A stretch of DNA of 64,000 nt from Bacteroidaceae bacterium (lineage in GTDB: Bacteria; Bacteroidota; Bacteroidia; Bacteroidales; Bacteroidaceae), in the NCBI GenBank assembly GCA_024699495.1, contig JAILPK010000050.1, forward strand, positions 1 through 64,000. Direction: 5' to 3'. The first letter of the stretch is position 1, and each line of letters opens with the position of its first letter. A program made the translations under genes and the position numbers. Shown here piece after piece: positions 60,226 to 64,000 of the stretch. The notes under the pieces were generated by a model. The model had not been told where the DNA came from. It worked only from the letters and a program-made list of their open reading frames with translations, and did no database searches.

Positions 60226-61146
60226 ATGCCTTCATTCAAGATCAACGTCCTCGGTTGCGGTTCGGCTCTGCCTACAAGCCACCATCTGCCCAGCGCGCAG
60301 ATAGTGGAAGTGAGGGGCAAGCTGATTCTGCTGGATTGCGGCGAAGGGGTCCAGCTGCAACTGAGAAACCGTCATCTCAATCTGATGCGCATCAGTCATA
60401 TCTTCATAACCCACGCCCATGGCGACCACTGTTTCGGACTGCCCGGTCTCCTGTCAACCTTCTCCCTACTGGGCCGAAAGACACCCCTCCACATCTTTGC
60501 CCCTGCCACCCTGCAACCGTTTTTCGACTGCATATTCCGCGATTTCTGCTACGGCATTCAATACGAGGTCACATTCACCCCGCTGGACAGCGAACAGAGG
60601 CAGAGCATCTTCGAATGCCAGTCCTTCCGCGTGACATCTCTTCCATTGCGCCACCGCGTGCCCTGCTGCGGATATCTTATTGAAGAACAGCCCTCTCTGC
60701 CTCATATCATTCCGGAGATGATTGCCGCATACGATATTCCCCACTGGGCCATCAGCAACATAAAAGCCGGAGCCGACTGGACAAGTGCCGACGGCAGCGT
60801 AATAGCCCATGAGCAGCTGACACGCCCCGCAGACCCTCCATGCCGCTACGCATATTGCACAGACACGCTACCCAATCCCGAACTGCCAGCATGGATAGAG
60901 GGAGTTGATATGCTGTATCACGAAGCTACGTATGCTGATGCCGACATGTCAAAAGCCGTTTTGGTGGGCCACTCCACAGCCAGACAGGCTGCGGCTATAG
61001 CCCGCGACGCCAATGCGGGGCGACTGCTTATCGGCCACTTCTCCGCACGCTACAGCGACGAAAGCATCCTGCTCCGCGAAGCACAAGAGATATTCCCAGC
61101 CACCGACCTCGCCTTCGAAGGACAGGAAGTGGCGCTGCGAGTCTAA
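60226..61146 (+). CDS. rnz: Ribonuclease Z
   Basis: A 306-residue metallo-beta-lactamase-fold endonuclease that trims pre-tRNA 3' ends. The zinc-binding motif is FITHAHGDHCFGLPG. Earlier comes VLGCGSALPTSHHLPS, and LLDCGEG is the strand before the ligands. CYGIQYEV... leads to LRHRVPCCGYLI, which carries a ligand His. CTDTLPN and LYHEATYAD supply the bridging Asp and further ligand, and LLIGHFSARY the last His. Length is usual for bacterial RNase Z. An ECF sigma gene follows after 21 nt. Confidence 0.95.
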   Translation: MPSFKINVLGCGSALPTSHHLPSAQIVEVRGKLILLDCGEGVQLQLRNRHLNLMRISHIFITHAHGDHCFGLPGLLSTFSLLGRKTPLHIFAPATLQPFFDCIFRDFCYGIQYEVTFTPLDSEQRQSIFECQSFRVTSLPLRHRVPCCGYLIEEQPSLPHIIPEMIAAYDIPHWAISNIKAGADWTSADGSVIAHEQLTRPADPPCRYAYCTDTLPNPELPAWIEGVDMLYHEATYADADMSKAVLVGHSTARQAAAIARDANAGRLLIGHFSARYSDESILLREAQEIFPATDLAFEGQEVALRV

Positions 61147-61167
61147 CCAAGATTTTTCACATAAGCG

Positions 61168-61707
61168 ATGAAGGATACAGAATTGGCTCTTCGCCTCAGA
61201 GACCCTGAACAGCGCACCAGCGCATTCACAGAACTTGTCGAAGCATACAAAGAGCCGCTTTATTGGCAGATACGTCGCATGGTCCTCGCACACGACGACG
61301 CCGATGATGTGCTGCAAAACACATTCCTGAAGGCATGGACCGGGATAGACAACTTCCGCGGAGAGGCAAAACTCTCCACTTGGCTCTTCCGCATCGCCTA
61401 TAATGAAACCCTGAATTTCCTGGAGCGGCGGCGGCAGACAACCAGTCTTGACGACGAGAATGCCTCCGCCATTGCCTCTTCCTTGCAAAGCGGCCCCTAT
61501 TTTGATGGCGACGAGACAGAGATTCAGCTTCAGGAGGCCATCGCATCCTTGCCTGAAAGGCAGCGTCTCGTATTCACCTTGAAATACTACGAGGAATTAA
61601 AATACGAAGATATCAGTGAACGCTTGGGCACCAGCGTGGGTGCTCTAAAAGCGTCATACCACCATGCAGTGAAAAAGATTTCTTCCTGGTTTCACGATCT
61701 TGAATAA
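61168..61707 (+). CDS. ECF-type RNA polymerase sigma factor
   Basis: A 179-residue sigma-70 of the ECF class. Region 2 shows DDADDVLQNTFLKAW and LSTWLFRIAYNETLNFLERR. Region 4 shows LPERQRLVFTLKYYEELKYE followed by DISERLGTSVGALKASYHHA. Regions 1.1, 1.2 and 3 are missing, as expected for ECF factors. It starts 21 nt after rnz. Next is a small membrane protein likely to act as the anti-sigma, then an exported protein. The genes it controls are not visible here; ECF factors often control their own operon. Confidence 0.95.
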   Translation: MKDTELALRLRDPEQRTSAFTELVEAYKEPLYWQIRRMVLAHDDADDVLQNTFLKAWTGIDNFRGEAKLSTWLFRIAYNETLNFLERRRQTTSLDDENASAIASSLQSGPYFDGDETEIQLQEAIASLPERQRLVFTLKYYEELKYEDISERLGTSVGALKASYHHAVKKISSWFHDLE

Positions 61708-61755
61708 ACCTTTTAGCATAATCGGTGTCATAAATACAAACGAAAGAATATAGCT

Positions 61756-62163
61756 ATGAAACGATTTAACCCTGATCAGCACAAAAACAGCCGACCATTC
61801 CGCACCCCCGACGGATACTTCGACGACTTCACAAGTCGGATGATGGCACGCATCGCCACCGAAGGACAAGCCAGGGCGGAAGAGCATACCGGCGGACAAA
61901 TCTGTGCAAGCGAGCACAACGGCCATATCCGTCCGCTATTCGGCAACGCCCGCAGATTCACACGCTACGCCGTAGCTGCGACTCTGGCGGGCCTCGTATT
62001 CGGGACCGGCGCATATCTCCTCTCGCGCCAAACCCAGGATGTAGATGCCATCCTCACAGCTGCGCAAGAGGAGAATATCGATGAGAAATACATCAATGAC
62101 GCACTGGACTACGAGATGGTCAACAACCAGGAGATAGCCTACTATCTCACCGAAGCATATTAG
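61756..62163 (+). CDS. Probable anti-sigma membrane protein
   Basis: A 135-residue protein with a cytoplasmic N-terminus (TPDGYFDDFTSRMMARIA motif), one transmembrane helix (AVAATLAGLVFGTGAYLL, about residues 72-89) and a short acidic periplasmic end (about 46 residues). The FxTPxGYFDD motif plus one helix next to an ECF sigma gene is a frequent arrangement in Bacteroidales. It lacks a recognisable zinc-binding HxxxCxxC anti-sigma motif. Its role as anti-sigma is inferred from position and topology. It starts 48 nt after the sigma gene. Confidence 0.65.
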   Translation: MKRFNPDQHKNSRPFRTPDGYFDDFTSRMMARIATEGQARAEEHTGGQICASEHNGHIRPLFGNARRFTRYAVAATLAGLVFGTGAYLLSRQTQDVDAILTAAQEENIDEKYINDALDYEMVNNQEIAYYLTEAY

Positions 62164-62516
62164 TAAACTATTTGACGAGTTGACAAGTTAACGAGTTGAT
62201 GGCTTCGCAGTTGACAAGTTAACGAGTAAACAAGTTGATAGCTTCGCTGCCATGGCCGCAATAACCATTAAACATTAACCGCCGCCCCTGGCCAGAAGCC
62301 CCAGTGGCCCCTTTAGACCCATAGTCCCATCGCGCAACCCAAACTGTAAGCGGTAAGCAGTAAGCGTCGCATCGCGGCTCTCGCTCCGCGGTTTCATCGC
62401 GGCCCCCGGCCGCCCAAACTTAAAAACTTAAAAACTAAAAACTCACTCCCTCAGAGCTATCCACTCCCCTCGCCCTTCGTAGAGGGGTTGGGGGTGAGGC
62501 CATTAAAAAACTTATC
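62164..62516. other. Repeat-rich gap inside the ECF run
   Basis: A 353-nt gap without a gene. It holds near-repeats of TTGACAAGTTAACGAGT (at about 62178 and 62210) and a GCGGCCCCCGGCCGC palindrome (62399-62413). A TTAAAAACTTAAAAACTAAAAACT low-complexity run spans 62421-62444 and CCCCTC...GAGGGG can form a stem near 62466-62490. The text looks like decayed intergenic repeats rather than coding sequence. Confidence 0.6.
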
Positions 62517-62978
62517 ATGAAGAGATTCTTTTTATTTTCCCTGATCACACTTTCTGCAATAGTCCTGAATGCACAGGATCAGAAAAGTCCTAGGTTTGAC
62601 CCGCAGGTCTTCCGCCAGCACATGGAACGAACCCTGACAAAAGAAGCCGGCCTCACCCCCGACGAAGCTGCTGCCGTATTCCCCATCTACAATGAGATGC
62701 GGGAGAAGCAGCGTAACCTCGGCGAGCAGATCCGCACCATCAAATGCCAGACACACGCCGATGAGAAGGAGGCTTACAAAGCAGTAATCAAAATCAAACA
62801 GCTGCAGACCGACATGGCAGAGACCGAAGAGTCTTACTATAAGAAGATGTGCAAGACCATTCCTGCAAGTAAAGTGATGAAGATGATGTTGGCCGAAGAC
62901 AACCTACACAGGCGCATGATACAGTGGCCTCGCAAGAGCCAAGTCAAACAAAAAGACCAGAAGTGGTGGCGTAAATGA
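62517..62978 (+). CDS. Exported helical protein of the ECF run
   Basis: A 153-residue protein with a signal peptide (FFLFSLITLSAIVLNAQ). The mature part is helical and highly charged (MREKQRNLGEQIRTIKCQTH, KQLQTDMAETEESYYKKM) with two cysteines. It ends with a basic tail. TLTKEAGLTPDEAAAVFPIY resembles the start of Spy/CpxP-like periplasmic proteins, so a chaperone-like or stress role is possible, though the resemblance is loose. Position after an ECF sigma and its likely anti-sigma fits a regulated envelope protein. The 353-nt gap before it might hold its own promoter, but I see no clear one. Confidence 0.65.
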   Translation: MKRFFLFSLITLSAIVLNAQDQKSPRFDPQVFRQHMERTLTKEAGLTPDEAAAVFPIYNEMREKQRNLGEQIRTIKCQTHADEKEAYKAVIKIKQLQTDMAETEESYYKKMCKTIPASKVMKMMLAEDNLHRRMIQWPRKSQVKQKDQKWWRK

Positions 62979-63031
62979 AGTAAAAATGCAAAAAAAATGC
63001 CTCATGCGCTACAGCGTATTCTCTTTTTTCG

Positions 63032-63039
63032 TACTTTTG
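63032..63039 (+). promoter_or_regulatory. -7 promoter element for the following small gene
   Basis: TACTTTTG, 25 nt before the ATG at 63065. No good TTTG lies at the expected distance. Confidence 0.5.
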
Positions 63040-63064
63040 ACCCGATTTAAGACCGCAGAGTAGC

Positions 63065-63502
63065 ATGAAAGCAACCCATCAGACTATCCAGCAGATACAA
63101 CGAGCTCTACACAAAGTCGCTGACAAATTCCCCCAAAGCGCCGAACCAGTCCTTACCGACATACATCTTCAGGCCAAACCTGGCAGCGGCGAACTGATTG
63201 CATACAACGACGACATGGAAGAACTGACCCGTGTCGTCATTGAGGAGTGGATTGATGTATCCGATGACAACTTCTACGAGGAGATTGTTCCCGTTATTAA
63301 GCAATGCATCAAAAACCTCTCGGACGAGCTGGAGCAGATGGCTATCCTTCACCCCTTCTCCTTCGTTCTTATCGATGAGGACGCCGAGACAATCACAGAC
63401 ATATACCTGTTTGATGATAACGAACTCATCTTTGACACAGAGCTCCTGAAGGGACTGGACAAGGAGCTGGATGAATTTCTCAACCGCCTCATGGCCGACT
63501 GA
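63065..63502 (+). CDS. Acidic cytoplasmic protein of unknown function
   Basis: A 145-residue protein without a signal sequence or membrane helix. It is strongly acidic, especially at the C-terminus (DEDAETITDIYLFDDNELIF, LDKELDEFLNRLM). It has a helical start (HQTIQQIQRALHKVADKFPQ) and a central beta segment (DIHLQAKPGSGELIAYNDD). I do not recognise a named family. The gene has its own -7 element and stands alone. The alternation of helices and strands suggests a small globular alpha/beta protein. Confidence 0.8.
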   Translation: MKATHQTIQQIQRALHKVADKFPQSAEPVLTDIHLQAKPGSGELIAYNDDMEELTRVVIEEWIDVSDDNFYEEIVPVIKQCIKNLSDELEQMAILHPFSFVLIDEDAETITDIYLFDDNELIFDTELLKGLDKELDEFLNRLMAD

Positions 63503-63744
63503 AATCCTCTGTCCCATCAGTCAGATCATCGCTGCCCCCATTAGCTGTTAGCCGTTAGCCCAACCTCAGACTTCAGACTTAGGCCCACGGCCGCTAGCTA
63601 CTCTCAACTATCAACTAGAGCCTATGGCTCTTAGCCTTAGACCTTTGACGCGGCCCTCGGCCGCTACTCACTACTCACTCAATGGCTGCTCACTCAAGTG
63701 CTATTCTTAGCCCTTAAACCGCGGCCCCCGGCCGCATTACCTCA
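63503..63744. repeat. Low-complexity gap with repeated GC palindromes
   Basis: No gene is visible. GCGGCCCTCGGCCGC (63650-63664) and GCGGCCCCCGGCCGC (63721-63735) are near-identical palindromes, and the second is identical to the one at 62399-62413. A partial copy (CACGGCCGCTAGC) lies near 63585. Between them are TTAGCC/CTCACT-type degenerate short repeats. Confidence 0.65.
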
Positions 63745-63799
63745 GATATAAATAGAAATGGGAACCAAAGCAACTCCGGTTCCCATTTCTATTTATATC
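63745..63799. terminator. Perfect 22-bp-stem hairpin
   Basis: A 22-nt arm at 63745-63766 (begins GATATAAATAG, ends GGGAACC) is perfectly complementary to the arm at 63778-63799, with an 11-nt loop. It lies between convergent genes and probably ends transcription from both. The left end is A/T-rich, so T-rich tails exist in both directions. Confidence 0.85.
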
Positions 63800-63821
63800 A
63801 TATCTTACTTACTGAACAACC

Positions 63822-64000
63822 CTATCTTACCGAGACCTTACGCGCGGTATTCCCCACGCGGAGTATATAGCAGCCCTTGGCCAGATTCAGATTTATCGTC
63901 TTGTCCTCGCTGTCTATCTTCACCACTGCGACACGCACGCCAGCCAGATTATATACTTCCAGCATCTGACCCTCTGCGTTTGCCACACGCACCTGAGCGC
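63822..64000 (-). CDS. 3' end of an exported protein with a T9SS type A sorting domain
   Basis: Only the last 58 codons lie in the window; the gene continues to the right of 64000. The peptide includes MLEVYNLAGVRVAVVKIDSE, then NLNLAKGCYILRVGN and TARKVSVR before the stop at 63822-63824. This is the classic T9SS C-terminal pattern: a YNLAG turn, a GxYxLRV strand and a basic end. It is closer to the full-length type A domain than the short tails in the rest of the window. Upstream domains and total length are unknown. Confidence 0.8.
   Translation of the reverse strand, partial: AQVRVANAEGQMLEVYNLAGVRVAVVKIDSEDKTINLNLAKGCYILRVGNTARKVSVR

Overview
The window looks like chromosomal DNA from a gut- or oral-type Bacteroidales bacterium, most likely close to Prevotellaceae or Muribaculaceae. 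Three things point there. Most recognisable promoters have the Bacteroidetes form TTTG-N19/20-TAnnTTTG. Several long exported proteins end in a short glycine/lysine-rich tail resembling the type IX secretion (T9SS) sorting domain. Many gene families are typical of the phylum (RpoD without region 1.1, DUF4270, DUF5103 plug protein, DUF4295, class II NrdJ, thiamine receptor plus PnuT). I saw no phage, insertion sequence, CRISPR array, tRNA or rRNA.

Layout. Positions 0.5-5.4 kb (+) hold a tightly coupled glycan operon: an acyltransferase/aminotransferase fusion, then three glycosyltransferases, all joined by 4-nt overlaps and preceded by an attenuator-like leader. Facing it (5.5-10.0 kb, -) are a secreted GH128-like glucanase and a GT-B glycosyltransferase. 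At 10.1-18.4 kb (+) are a DUF6722 protein, a 25-residue membrane microprotein and two giant paralogous exported proteins. At 18.9-22.4 kb is hisDCB without hisG, then panCD (-). At 24.0-29.1 kb (+) are a short glycogen synthase domain protein, a DUF4270 lipoprotein, a T9SS plug-like protein, a TRIC channel and a DUF1460 amidase-like protein.

At 29.1-32.9 kb (-) the rpoD operon runs into an unknown exported protein, an HprK-like kinase, an S24/S26 peptidase-like protein, a PqqD-like protein and mtgA. The middle three form a set that resembles RiPP or lasso-peptide accessory genes without a visible precursor. Next come htrA/degQ (-), RNase P RNA (+), a YihY membrane protein (+), and a run of housekeeping genes on the minus strand (rpmB-rpmG-DUF4295, map-tsaD, folB, nrdJ, dnaA). 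A thiamine operon under a TPP riboswitch (TonB-dependent receptor, pnuT; -) ends at 49.0 kb.

From 49.2 kb (+) an operon-like run encodes two exported proteins and a LytS/LytTR two-component system. It faces a 1581-residue C10 peptidase with repeated modules (-). The right end (+) holds queF, a TlpA-like thioredoxin, rnz, an ECF sigma operon and an acidic conserved protein. The 3' end of another sorting-tail protein enters from the right edge (-).

The most unusual signals are the HprK/S24/PqqD set, two intergenic arrays of unrelated 22-bp tandem dyads, the attenuator-like leader, the module shared by three giant exported proteins, the 25-residue microprotein and a TsaD insertion. Family names were assigned by reading motifs; no database search was run.
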